Assembly (NCBI RefSeq): GCF_016863255.1
Contig: NZ_BOON01000027.1
Location: forward strand, 1 to 64,000
DNA: 64,000 nucleotides
Source of the DNA: Planosporangium mesophilum
Lineage (GTDB): Bacteria > Actinomycetota > Actinomycetes > Mycobacteriales > Micromonosporaceae
Direction of reading: 5' to 3'
Shown in pieces: positions 43,451 to 51,413 of the stretch. Each line of letters opens with the position of its first letter. Positions within the stretch are counted from its first letter, which is position 1. Position numbers and translations under genes: made by a program. Under the pieces are notes generated by a model, which saw nothing but the letters and a program-made list of their open reading frames with translations, ran no database searches and was not told the DNA's origin.

Positions 43451-44539
43451 GTGGCCAGTCCTAGATCAACGAAGGTTGAGCAGCCGTCCGAGCGGCCCCC
43501 GCTCATTGAACGGCTTGCGAGCTACACCACGCTACGTCTGGGGGGTCCAGCAGCCGGCTTGATGGTGGCCAGCGATGAGCAGGAGATCATCGCGGCGTTG
43601 CGCACCGACGAACCGGTGCTGCTATTGGCCGGCGGCAGCAATGTGGTGGTCAGTGACGACGGCTTCCCCGGTCGGGTCGTCCTGCTACGTTCCCGGGGCA
43701 TAGCGGTCCGTTGCGACGGCGACCGGGTCCGGTTGCGGGTGGCGGCAGGTGAGCCGTGGGACCAGGTCGTGCAGGCTGCAGTGGAAGCGGGCTGGTCCGG
43801 GGTCGAGAGCCTGTCCGGCATTCCGGGCTCGGCCGGCGCGACGCCCATCCAGAACGTCGACGCCTACGGCCACGGAGTGGCCGAGACGATCGTGGAGGTG
43901 CGAGCGTACGACCGCACAACCGACCGCATCGTGTCACTCACCCCACAGCAGTGCGGCTTCGGCTACCGCACCAGCGTCTTTCGGCAGAACGACCGGTTCG
44001 CGGTGCTCACCGTGGACTTCTCATTGCCGCTCTCCCCGTTGTCGAGTCCGATCCGCTACGCCGAGCTCGCGCGTGCCCTTGGGGTCCAGCTCGGCGCACG
44101 CGCTCCGCTGGAGGCCGTCCGGGCAGCGGTGCTGTCCCTGCGGACGGGCAAGGGAATGGTGCTTGATGCTTCCGATCCGGACACCTATTCGGCGGGTTCG
44201 TTTTTCATCAACCCGGTAATCGACCCGGTCGCATATGCCCGGCTACGCAAAATTGCCATCGGCGCGAACGTGGGCGAGCCGGCCGCCTGGCCGGGCGCCG
44301 ACGGTCGGACCAAAGTCAGCGCGGCCTGGCTGATCGAGCGTGCCGGCTTTCCCAAGGGGTACACCTGCCCCGGCACCGGCGTGGCGATCTCCACCAAGCA
44401 CACGCTGGCCCTGACCAACCGCGGCACTGGCTCTACCAGCGAGCTGCTCGCGCTGGCTCGCAAGATCCGTGACGGCGTCGCGGAGCGGTTCGGAGTTGTG
44501 CTGCATGCCGAGCCAGTGTTGGCGAACTGCGCGATCTGA
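43451..44539 (+). CDS. murB: UDP-N-acetylmuramate dehydrogenase (MurB homologue carried by the element)
   Basis: Encodes about 362 aa (GTG 43451; GTG 43412 would add 13 residues). TTLRLGGPAAGLMVA, VLLLAGGSNVVVSDDGFPG, and SGIPGSAGATPIQNVDAYG form the FAD domain; GYRTSVFR carries the substrate Arg, YSAGSFFINPVI the proton-donor Ser, and EPVLANC the C-terminal Glu. It reduces UDP-GlcNAc-enolpyruvate to UDP-MurNAc with NADPH. All key residues are present, so it should be active. TAGCGT at 43438-43443 suits a -10 box and a leaderless GTG 43451. A second murB is expected elsewhere in the genome. A strong hairpin follows. Confidence 0.88.
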   Translation: MASPRSTKVEQPSERPPLIERLASYTTLRLGGPAAGLMVASDEQEIIAALRTDEPVLLLAGGSNVVVSDDGFPGRVVLLRSRGIAVRCDGDRVRLRVAAGEPWDQVVQAAVEAGWSGVESLSGIPGSAGATPIQNVDAYGHGVAETIVEVRAYDRTTDRIVSLTPQQCGFGYRTSVFRQNDRFAVLTVDFSLPLSPLSSPIRYAELARALGVQLGARAPLEAVRAAVLSLRTGKGMVLDASDPDTYSAGSFFINPVIDPVAYARLRKIAIGANVGEPAAWPGADGRTKVSAAWLIERAGFPKGYTCPGTGVAISTKHTLALTNRGTGSTSELLALARKIRDGVAERFGVVLHAEPVLANCAI

Positions 44540-44544
44540 ACAGC

Positions 44545-44571
44545 GTCTGGGCCAGGGTTTCTGGCCCAGAC
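44545..44571 (+). terminator. murB terminator hairpin
   Basis: GTCTGGGCCAG / CTGGCCCAGAC, a perfect 11-bp stem with a 5-base loop (GGTTT), starting 5 bases after the murB stop. No U-run follows. Confidence 0.75.
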
Positions 44572-44777
44572 CACCCGAGAACGTAGAGATCGCATCGCTG
44601 TCGGAGAAGCGTGCCCGATCCGTGCCCGATGTGGCGGTTAACGGCGGTAAGCAACGGATGCATTGCAACTGAGGGCTCTACGTTTCGTAGAGATACCCGC
44701 CGAGAATCCGTCACACTGCGTGCAGATCAATCTGATTCCCAAGCTGAGGGTGCACGTTCCCTACGGGCACCGCGACG

Positions 44778-44978
44778 CTAGTGACCTTCCCCGGACTCGA
44801 AGTAGCGCTCGTTGATCCGTGCAGCACCTCCCGGCTTACCTGCGATGATCTGGTGGCCCTGCCACTCGACGGTTCGCTCGTCGCTCCACCCCACGCAGAA
44901 GTGCAGGTGGCCACCGGCGTAGAGGTTGCCAGGCCGCCACAGCGTCATAGGTAAGAGATCAACGAGCCATGCAAGCAT
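44778..44978 (-). CDS. Hypothetical small protein (66 aa)
   Basis: MLAWLVDLLPMTLWRPGNLY, AGGHLHFCVGWSDERTVEWQ and GHQIIAGKPGGAARINERYF read like a folded small protein. No Shine-Dalgarno sequence; TAACCT at 44985-44990 (minus strand) would be a -10 box for a leaderless mRNA. Frame 44711-44914 overlaps on the same strand but looks like a shadow. No family recognised. Confidence 0.4.
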   Translation of the reverse strand: MLAWLVDLLPMTLWRPGNLYAGGHLHFCVGWSDERTVEWQGHQIIAGKPGGAARINERYFESGEGH

Positions 44979-45158
44979 GACGTGAGGTTAGGTACGGCAG
45001 CGAAGTACAGCAACCGACCGCACCGAATCGGACCACGCGAGACCACAGCAGCCCGGCTGACCTCCTACAGGACCGTAAGCGACCAGGTTGCCCGTAGTTC
45101 ACACCGAAGCGGTCGGCGTAGACCAGCGACACCAGCGACACCAGCTAGCCTGGCCGGC

Positions 45159-45470
45159 ATGTCGGACGATCAAGTGACGATCACGCTCAGTCGAGACCAG
45201 GCCCTTGTGCTCTCGCACTGGCTTGACACGGTTATGGGCACGAGGTCGTTCGACAGCATCGTCGACGAAGACCCCGCTGTCTGGTCCGCGCTTCACCGCA
45301 TCAGCGGAACCCTCGGCAAAGAGCCGTTCATCTTCGCCCGCGACTACGGCCAGGGGCTTGACGAGGCACGCGGCCGGCTGTGCAGCGAACTGGGAGAAGA
45401 GTTCGTAGCGAGCAGGACCGCCTCCAAGGACAACGACCAGGCGCCGACGAAAATCTGGCTGAGTGACTAA
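45159..45470 (+). CDS. Conserved small actinobacterial protein of unknown function (103 aa)
   Basis: SDDQVTITLSRDQALVLSHW, then DTVMGTRSFDSIVDEDPAVW, SALHRISGTLGKEPFIF. The pattern resembles small conserved hypothetical proteins of Micromonosporaceae. TAGCCT at 45146-45151 places the start of transcription at the ATG (leaderless). The last codons and stop (L-S-D-stop) form the first of the right tandem 11-mers, so the gene end and the recombination arm coincide. Last gene before attR. Confidence 0.6.
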   Translation: MSDDQVTITLSRDQALVLSHWLDTVMGTRSFDSIVDEDPAVWSALHRISGTLGKEPFIFARDYGQGLDEARGRLCSELGEEFVASRTASKDNDQAPTKIWLSD

Positions 45471-45481
45471 CTGAGTGACGA
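45459..45481 (+). repeat. Right tandem 11-mers (putative integrase arm sites)
   Basis: CTGAGTGACTA (45459-45469) and CTGAGTGACGA (45471-45481), period 12 bp, same orientation and spacing as CTGGGTGACTA x2 at the left end. Confidence 0.6.
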
Positions 45482-45577
45482 TCGGAGCGCACGCTGGCGG
45501 ACAAGCACGGACGCCAGGGGACGCTTGCAGCAGCTCACCTGCAACAAAGTGCGAGGTCAGAACCAGATGTAGGTTGC

Positions 45578-45620
45578 CTGGGGGTCAAGGGGTCGTCGGT
45601 TCAAATCCGGCCGTCCCGAC
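45578..45620 (+). repeat. attR: 43-bp core direct repeat (displaced tRNA-Pro 3' half)
   Basis: Exact copy of 31199-31241. It has only the 3' half of the tRNA (from the anticodon loop on) and no 5' half, so it is the original chromosomal 3' end displaced by integration. Confidence 0.95.
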
Positions 45621-45625
45621 GCTGT

Positions 45626-45655
45626 GACCAGCAAAGATAGATATCTTTGCTGGTC
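45626..45655 (+). terminator. Original tRNA-Pro terminator, displaced
   Basis: GACCAGCAAAGATA / TATCTTTGCTGGTC is a perfect 14-bp stem (45626-45639, 45642-45655) followed by TTTT at 45656-45659: a textbook Rho-independent terminator directly behind the attR tRNA fragment. Confidence 0.9.
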
Positions 45656-45659
45656 TTTT

Positions 45660-46053
45660 GTCTGATTCGTGGTCACGGCGTGGTCACAGAGATCCGTTGT
45701 ACGAGTCGAATTCCGCAGATCGCAGGCTGGGTATCGCCAGCTGGCAAGGCTCTGAGCTGCGGCTTTGTTCGGCTGTCCGGACAGACTGACACGAGACGCC
45801 CTTGACTTCGCGTCAAGGACTCGCCATCCGGTGTTGACGATGCCGGGCATGGATGACGTCGCCCGCCCATGGGACACCGGTGTGGCCTTGTTGAAGGACG
45901 CTCTGACCTGCCGGCGAGTGTGGTCGCTGGGTGGGTCGGGTCGTTCCGGTGGGCGGGGCCACCAGGCATTGGGTGCGGGTGCGGGGTAGCGGCCAGTAGA
46001 GCGTCTTCAGGGGGCGGCGCGGGAACGTGTGGGGCTCGCAAAGCCGGTTCGGG
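45660..46053. other. Chromosomal interval without a convincing gene
   Basis: Only Arg/Pro-rich shadow frames are seen. Contains an everted repeat CCTTGAC-TTCGC-GTCAAGG (45800-45818). The interval leads into a transposase fragment and is probably IS debris next to the tRNA hotspot. Confidence 0.5.
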
Positions 46054-46242
46054 CTACGCGGCCTGCGAGTACTCGTTGATCAGCCCCCTCAGGATCGGCC
46101 GCCGTTGAACGCGGGCGGCGTTCAGGCCTACGACTCTCGTTGGTGGGTCCGGTGGCCGTTGTCCCAGTGAGCGATGTGGACGGTGGCCGTTGTAGTGGCG
46201 GGTGTACTCGCTGAGGATGCGCTCATGGCCACGAGCATGACG
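46054..46242 (-). pseudogene. C-terminal fragment of an integrase-core (IS3/IS481-like) transposase
   Basis: About 62 residues: HERILSEYTRHYNGHRPHRS, LGQRPPDPPTRVVGL, RRPILRGLINEYSQAA. This is the typical C-terminus of rve-type transposases (E-Y-x-x-H-Y-N-x-x-R-P-H-R). The upstream catalytic DDE part is missing; the frame continues to 46359 with unrelated sequence. A dead IS remnant beside the AICE. Confidence 0.75.
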
Positions 46243-46441
46243 GCTGCGCAGGGCTCGAGCTCGCACAGAACTGCACTTCAGGACGGCCGAACCGAGTATT
46301 CGAGCCCCACAGGCCAACGGAACGAAGATCATTCTGTCGAGCTGCCACGGCCAGAGCAACCAGCAATGGAGCCTGCGCAGCTGAGTACGAGCGGCGGCCG
46401 GGGGTCACTGCCGACCCCCGGCCGTCTCGCCCGGCGTCGGG

Positions 46442-47722
46442 TCAGGATGACCGACCCACGGCCAGGTGCCGCGCCAGGTGATCGACCACTTCGCGGGCGT
46501 CGTCCTCGATGCCGTGGATGAAGGTCGACTTGCGCCGCCGTAGCAGCGGCAGCCCCAGCGCGTACAGTCCGGGGCTGTCGACGACGCCGCCCTCGTGGCG
46601 CAGGCGGCCTTTCTCGTCGACCACCGGCACGTCGAGCCACCGGTAGTCCGGGCGGAAACCGGTCGCCCACACGATCGTGCGGATCTCGCCGCTTCGCAGG
46701 TCGAGCTGCAGCCGCGTCGAATCGGGCACCCGCGTCGGTGCGAATTGCTCGGCAGGATCGACCTCGGCATCGCGACCGTACGTCCGCGCCCACTCGTCGA
46801 ACGTGGCCAGCAGGCGTTTCATCTTGAGGTCCGCGAGCGAGCAGACGTTGCGCAGCCCGCCGGAGAACAACGCGCAGCCGTCGCGGACAGCCGCAAAACG
46901 GCCCACCAGCTCGACGTCCATCGCGGTGAGCGCGTTGAGATCGAGCGTTGTGCGCTCGGAAGTCCCAACGAGCTGCGGCGACGGTAGCCGCCGGGCCCGC
47001 GTGAGATCGTCGACCTCGTCGTGCCGCTGGTCCCACACGCCTGAGGCGTACATCCACCACAGCACGTCACGCCCGCGGTACCTGCGCGGCAACCGCACGT
47101 GCTCTCCTACCGAGAGGATCACGTGCCGGCCTGACCGCCTCAGCTCGGCCGCCAACTGCACCCCGGTCGCCGACGCGCCGACGACCAGCACCCCACCGGC
47201 GGGAAGCTGGTCGGGCGAGCGGTAGTCGAACGGCGTCAGTTGCTCGACGGACGCCGGCACGGCGTCGGCGAACTGCGGCACCGTCGGCAGGTTGCAGGCT
47301 CCGCTGGCGAGGACGACCGCCCGGCAACGAATGTCGCCCTGGCTGGTCGTCACGTGGTACCCGCCGTCGGTCGGCCGCACCGACGTGACGGCCGTGTCGG
47401 TCCGTACGGGGGCATCCGAGACGGCGGCGAAGCGCTCGATGAACTCGACCACTTCGCCCCTCGTCATGTACCCGTCCGGGTCCGGGCCATCGTAGCGATG
47501 GCCCGGCAGCCGGCTCAGCCAGTTGGGCGTCAGCAGCCGCAGGGAGTCCCAGCGTTCGTGGCGCCAGGAGTTGGCCACCTCGCCGCGCTCGAGCACGATA
47601 TGGTCGATCGACCGGTTGCTGAGGAAATGACTTGCGGCTATGCCCGCGTGCCCCCCACCGACGACAACCGTGGTGGTGTGCTCGATGGCTCGGCCCCCCT
47701 CAGGCGACCTCGACCGTGACAT
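46442..47722 (-). CDS. FAD-dependent monooxygenase/oxidoreductase (CzcO/FMO-like)
   Basis: Encodes 426 aa. FAD dinucleotide motif VVVGGGHAGIAASHFL (Gly22-Gly27), then ERGEVANSWRHERWDSLRLLTPNW, typical of flavin-containing monooxygenases; the NADPH motif VLVVGASATGVQLAAEL is near residue 176, and IVWATGFRPDYRWLDVP near 368. It probably uses NADPH and O2 on a small substrate, perhaps sulfur-containing given the neighbours. The start overlaps the OsmC gene by 23 bases; no clear ribosome site, so translation is likely coupled. Confidence 0.8.
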   Translation of the reverse strand: MSRSRSPEGGRAIEHTTTVVVGGGHAGIAASHFLSNRSIDHIVLERGEVANSWRHERWDSLRLLTPNWLSRLPGHRYDGPDPDGYMTRGEVVEFIERFAAVSDAPVRTDTAVTSVRPTDGGYHVTTSQGDIRCRAVVLASGACNLPTVPQFADAVPASVEQLTPFDYRSPDQLPAGGVLVVGASATGVQLAAELRRSGRHVILSVGEHVRLPRRYRGRDVLWWMYASGVWDQRHDEVDDLTRARRLPSPQLVGTSERTTLDLNALTAMDVELVGRFAAVRDGCALFSGGLRNVCSLADLKMKRLLATFDEWARTYGRDAEVDPAEQFAPTRVPDSTRLQLDLRSGEIRTIVWATGFRPDYRWLDVPVVDEKGRLRHEGGVVDSPGLYALGLPLLRRRKSTFIHGIEDDAREVVDHLARHLAVGRSS

Positions 47723-48248
47723 TCGTGGGATTCGTGAGAGCGTCGTACACGGCGGAACGCTTCTGCGACTGAGCCACCAGCGCTTCGATCTCCTCCTTCG
47801 ACGCGTCCGCGTCGATGTTGAAGGTCACCTTGACGTCGTTGTAGCCGTTACGGACGTCGCTGTCGACGCCGAGGATGCCGCGGATGTCGTGGTTGCCCTC
47901 GACCGTCGACTCGACCGACCGCAACTGGATGCCGCGATTCTGCGCCACCGACGCCACACCTGCCGTGAGGCAGCTGGCCAGACCGACGAGGAGGTACTCG
48001 ATCGGCGTGACGCCGTTGTCCTCTGCCGCGAAGACCTCGGGGTGGTCGGCGGAGAACACGGTCTCGGTCTTGTGGGCCTGCTCCTGGCCGAGGCCGAAGA
48101 ACTTCTGGATGGTGACCGTGCTGTGGACGCCGTTCTGCCACGTGGAGGATGCCCGCCAGGTGAACTGGGCGGCCTCGGGCGCGCCCTTGAGTACCTCGCG
48201 AGCGTCCAGCAGTGCCTGGACGTTGACGCCGTTGTTGATGGTGGACAT
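47700..48248 (-). CDS. OsmC family protein
   Basis: Encodes 182 aa. The OsmC fold is seen in WRASSTWQNGVHSTVTIQKF, then GVTPIEYLLVGLASCLTAGV with Cys93. Only this one cysteine is present, so the peroxidatic/resolving pair of classical Ohr/OsmC hydroperoxide reductases is incomplete. OsmC-like proteins often accompany sulfur-assimilation genes in actinobacteria. GAAGGGA precedes the ATG. Divergent from metX across 57 bases. Confidence 0.85.
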   Translation of the reverse strand: MSTINNGVNVQALLDAREVLKGAPEAAQFTWRASSTWQNGVHSTVTIQKFFGLGQEQAHKTETVFSADHPEVFAAEDNGVTPIEYLLVGLASCLTAGVASVAQNRGIQLRSVESTVEGNHDIRGILGVDSDVRNGYNDVKVTFNIDADASKEEIEALVAQSQKRSAVYDALTNPTNVTVEVA

Positions 48249-48272
48249 GCCACGGTTCCCTTCGTGCGAATT

Positions 48273-48301
48273 TCTGTATATCCTACCGGATAGATCGACA
48301 A
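48273..48301. promoter_or_regulatory. osmC-metX divergent promoter with operator-like inverted repeat
   Basis: On the minus strand TTGTCG (48296-48301) and TACAGA (48273-48278) are 17 bases apart, a good osmC promoter. The 17-base spacer contains TATCC-TACC-GGATA (48279-48292), a perfect 5-bp inverted repeat. The same repeat lies upstream of metX on the + strand, so one regulator could control both. The Rrf2 protein encoded at 52438 is the nearest candidate. Confidence 0.5.
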
Positions 48302-48305
48302 TACC

Positions 48306-49580
48306 GTGACGGGGGATCCAGGACTAGCTATGCTCGCGCCCATACCGCCAACTTCGACACTGCCGGCCGGCTCGGTCGGCAGTGTCGAGACGCAGTACGT
48401 CGACCTGCCGGCGCCGGTGAGGCTCGACTGCGGACGCGAGTTGCCGTCGGTCCGCGTGGCGTACGAGACCTATGGCACTCTCTCGCCCGAGCGCGACAAC
48501 GTCGTCCTGGTCTGCCATGCGCTCAGCGGCGACGCCCACGCGGCGGGCGTGTCGCCGACGTCGCCGGAGGCGAGCACTCGCGACGGGTTCGCGGCCGAGC
48601 GCCGAGACGGCTCGGCCGGCAAGGGGCTCGGCTGGTGGGACGGGATGATCGGGCCCGGCAAGGCCTTCGACACCGACCGCTTCTTCGTCATATCCACGAA
48701 CGTGCTCGGCGGCTGTCGCGGGACGACCGGGCCGTCCTCGATCGACCCGGCCACCGGCAAGCCGTACGGGTCGAACTTTCCCGTCGTCACCGTGGCGGAC
48801 ATGGTGCGCTGCCAGCGGGCGTTCCTGGACGTGCTCGGCATCGAGCGGCTCGCGGCCGTGGCTGGTGGCTCGCTCGGTGGGATGCAGGCGCTGGAGTGGG
48901 CGGTCCTGTTTCCTGACCAGGTTGATGCTGTTGTTGCGATCGCCACCACGCACGCTCTCCATCCGCAGGGCGTCGCCTGGAACGCGATCGCGCGGGAGGC
49001 GATCACCCGCGATCCTGCCTGGCAAGGCGGCCACTACTACGACACGGGCCGGGCGCCGGATGCCGGCGTGGGTGTGGCAAGGATGGTTGGCCACATCACC
49101 TACCTGTCCGCGCCCGCGTTGACGGAGAAGTTCGGCCGGCGGCTGCAGAACGCCCGCGATATCCGGTACACGATCGGCGAACCGGAGTTCGAGGTCGAAA
49201 GTTACCTGCGCCACCAGGCCGGCTCGTTCGTCAGGCGCTTCGACGCCAACACGTACCTGTACCTGTCGCGCGCACTGACGTACTTCGACCTCGCGCGGCA
49301 GCACGGCAGCGGGTCGCTCGTACGGGCGCTGGAAGGCGTTTCAGCGCGGACACTGCTGATCGCGTTCAGTTCTGACTGGCTGTACCCCGCGTCCGCATCG
49401 CAGGAGATCACCGACGCGCTTCGCGCGCTCAGCAAACCGGTCGAGTTCCACCTCATCGATGCGCCGTACGGCCACGACTGCTTCCTGCTGGAGGAAGCGC
49501 AGCAGATCCCCATCGTCCGCCGATTCCTTGCCGACGGTAGTGCGGCGAGCGACCTCGAACAGAGAGGCCTTTGTGACTGA
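48306..49580 (+). CDS. metX: Homoserine O-acetyltransferase (or O-succinyltransferase)
   Basis: Encodes 424 aa, alpha/beta-hydrolase. VLVCHALSGDAHAAG, then GKAFDTDRFFVISTNVLGGC with GTTGPSS, the nucleophile elbow AGGSLGGMQALEW (Ser near 188), Asp in FSSDWLYP and His in APYGHDCFL. It acylates homoserine for methionine synthesis; donor choice cannot be read reliably. GTG 48306 is close to the likely transcription start; ATG 48330 is an alternative. Overlaps metY by 8 bases, forming the classic metX-metY operon. Confidence 0.92.
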   Translation: MTGDPGLAMLAPIPPTSTLPAGSVGSVETQYVDLPAPVRLDCGRELPSVRVAYETYGTLSPERDNVVLVCHALSGDAHAAGVSPTSPEASTRDGFAAERRDGSAGKGLGWWDGMIGPGKAFDTDRFFVISTNVLGGCRGTTGPSSIDPATGKPYGSNFPVVTVADMVRCQRAFLDVLGIERLAAVAGGSLGGMQALEWAVLFPDQVDAVVAIATTHALHPQGVAWNAIAREAITRDPAWQGGHYYDTGRAPDAGVGVARMVGHITYLSAPALTEKFGRRLQNARDIRYTIGEPEFEVESYLRHQAGSFVRRFDANTYLYLSRALTYFDLARQHGSGSLVRALEGVSARTLLIAFSSDWLYPASASQEITDALRALSKPVEFHLIDAPYGHDCFLLEEAQQIPIVRRFLADGSAASDLEQRGLCD

Positions 49581-50898
49581 CAAGCCGCGCGCCGAGGAAC
49601 CCCGCGCGTTCGGGTTCGAGACACGCCAGCTCCACGCCGGGCAACGACCCGATCCGAACACGGGGGCGCGTGCGGTGCCGATCTTCCAGACGACGAGCTA
49701 CGTGTTCGAAGATCCCGAATCGGCCGCGGCGTACTTCAACCTGCAGGAGTACGGCAACACGTACTCGCGCATCATGAACCCGACAGTCGCCGTGTTCGAG
49801 GAGCGCGTGGCCAACCTCGAAGGCGGCTGCGGCGCGGTGGCCTTCGCCAGCGGGATCGCGGCGCAAGCGGCCGCGCTCTTCACCCTGCTGCAGCCGGGTG
49901 ACCACGTCGTCGCGTCCGCGGCGCTCTACGGCGGGACGGTCAACCAGCTCAAGCACCTGCTGCGCAAGCTGAACGTCGAGCTGACCTGGGTCGATCCAGA
50001 TGATCCGGGCGCGTGGCGGAAGGCGGTCCGCGCCGACACGAAGGCGTTCTTCGCCGAGACGATCGGCAACCCTGCCGGCAACGTGCTGGACATCGAGACC
50101 GTGGCGGCCATCGCGCACGAACATGAGCTGCCGCTCATCGTGGACAACACGTTCGCCACGCCGTACCTGTGCCGCCCGATCGAGTGGGGCGCCGACATCG
50201 TGATCCACTCGGCGACCAAGTTCATCGGTGGTCACGGCACCAGCATCGGCGGTGTTGTCGTCGAGGCCGGCACGTTCAACTGGTCCAACGGGCGCTTTCC
50301 CGTGGTCGCCGATCCCTCACCGGCCTACCACGGCCTGCAGTTCCACGAGACGTTCGGGACCTACGGCTACCTGATGAAGCTGCGCGCCGAGACCCTGCGC
50401 GATCTGGGCGGCGCGCTGGCCCCACTCAACGCGTTCCTGTTTCTGCAGGGGCTCGAAACGCTGTCGCTGCGGATGGAACGCCACGTCGCCAATGCGCTTG
50501 CGGTCGCGGCGTTCCTCGAGTCGCACCCGCTGGCATCGAACGTGACCTACGCCAGCCTGCCGAGCAGCAGGTACCGGCCGCTGGTGGACAAGTACCTGCC
50601 CCGTGGGGCAGGGGCGGTGTTCTCGTTCGACTGCGCGGGTGGCCGGGCCGGCGGGCAGGACCTGATCCGTGCCGTGACCCTCTGGTCCCACCTGGCCAAC
50701 GTCGGCGACGCGAAGAGTCTGATCATCCACCCGGCCAGCACGACACACCGCCAGCTCAGCGACGGCGAACTCCGCGCGGCCGGCGTCGCGCCCGGGACCG
50801 TGCGGTTGTCGGTCGGCACCGAGTCGGTCGAGGATCTGATCTGGGATCTGGAGCGGGCTTTCGCAAACGTAGCGTCGACCGCGGGAAAGAGGTCGTGA
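49573..50898 (+). CDS. metY: O-acetylhomoserine aminocarboxypropyltransferase / sulfhydrylase
   Basis: Encodes 441 aa, GTG in the metX 3' end. FETRQLHAGQRPDPNTGARA and VPIFQTTSYVFED start the Cys/Met-metabolism PLP fold; PLP lysine is in HSATKFIGGHGTSIGG (about residue 216). SRIMNPTVAVFEERVANLEGG and GVAPGTVRLSVGTESVEDL are typical of MetY. It incorporates sulfide into O-acetylhomoserine to give homocysteine, thus the entry point for sulfur released by the neighbouring oxygenases. Confidence 0.93.
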   Translation: MTDKPRAEEPRAFGFETRQLHAGQRPDPNTGARAVPIFQTTSYVFEDPESAAAYFNLQEYGNTYSRIMNPTVAVFEERVANLEGGCGAVAFASGIAAQAAALFTLLQPGDHVVASAALYGGTVNQLKHLLRKLNVELTWVDPDDPGAWRKAVRADTKAFFAETIGNPAGNVLDIETVAAIAHEHELPLIVDNTFATPYLCRPIEWGADIVIHSATKFIGGHGTSIGGVVVEAGTFNWSNGRFPVVADPSPAYHGLQFHETFGTYGYLMKLRAETLRDLGGALAPLNAFLFLQGLETLSLRMERHVANALAVAAFLESHPLASNVTYASLPSSRYRPLVDKYLPRGAGAVFSFDCAGGRAGGQDLIRAVTLWSHLANVGDAKSLIIHPASTTHRQLSDGELRAAGVAPGTVRLSVGTESVEDLIWDLERAFANVASTAGKRS

Positions 50899-50902
50899 CC
50901 GC

Positions 50903-51385
50903 ATGACCGATGTCGGGCAGTACCAGGACCCATCGACGATCCAGCGCGTGCTCCACACCGCGAAGACAATCGCGATCGTCGGCCTTTCGAACAACCCGCT
51001 GCGAGCGAGCTACTTCGTCGGGTACTACCTGAAGCGGCACGGCTACCAGGTGATCCCGGTCAATCCACGCGAGACCGACATCCTCGGCGAGAGGTCCTAC
51101 CGGAGCCTTCTGGACGTGCCGGTACCGGTGGACGTTGTGAACGTGTTCCGTGCGCCGGACGCGCTGCCGGGCATCGCGCGGGAAGCGGTGGAGATCCACG
51201 CCGGCACCCTCTGGTGCCAGTTCGGTGTGATCAACGAAGAGGGCGCACGGATCGCTGAGGTCGGCGGCCTGACAGTGGTCATGGACCGGTGCCTCAAGAT
51301 CGAACATGCCCGATACGTGGGCCGAATGCACTGGCTCGGCTTCAACACCCAGCGCATTACGTCGGTCCGTTCCGGGCTCCAGTAG
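50903..51385 (+). CDS. CoA-binding domain protein (YccU-like)
   Basis: Encodes 160 aa, a Rossmann-like CoA_binding_2 fold: AKTIAIVGLSNNPLRASYFV, YQVIPVNPRE, VDVVNVFRAPDALPGIAREA, LWCQFGVINEEGARIAEVGG and VVMDRCLKIEH. Small proteins of this family frequently follow metY in actinobacteria, though the function is not established. Starts 4 bases after metY, so it belongs to the metXY operon. Confidence 0.85.
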   Translation: MTDVGQYQDPSTIQRVLHTAKTIAIVGLSNNPLRASYFVGYYLKRHGYQVIPVNPRETDILGERSYRSLLDVPVPVDVVNVFRAPDALPGIAREAVEIHAGTLWCQFGVINEEGARIAEVGGLTVVMDRCLKIEHARYVGRMHWLGFNTQRITSVRSGLQ

Positions 51386-51413
51386 CTGACCAACGGCGTG
51401 GTGACGCAACCTA

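Noticed and set aside
45578-45620. A second tRNA gene at the right boundary
   Set aside because: Only the 3' half of tRNA-Pro is present; acceptor 5' strand, D-arm and 5' half of the anticodon stem are missing, so it is an att site.
45673-46041. Minus-strand frame of 122 codons right after attR
   Set aside because: Pro/Arg/His-rich with no ribosome site and no motif; probably not coding.
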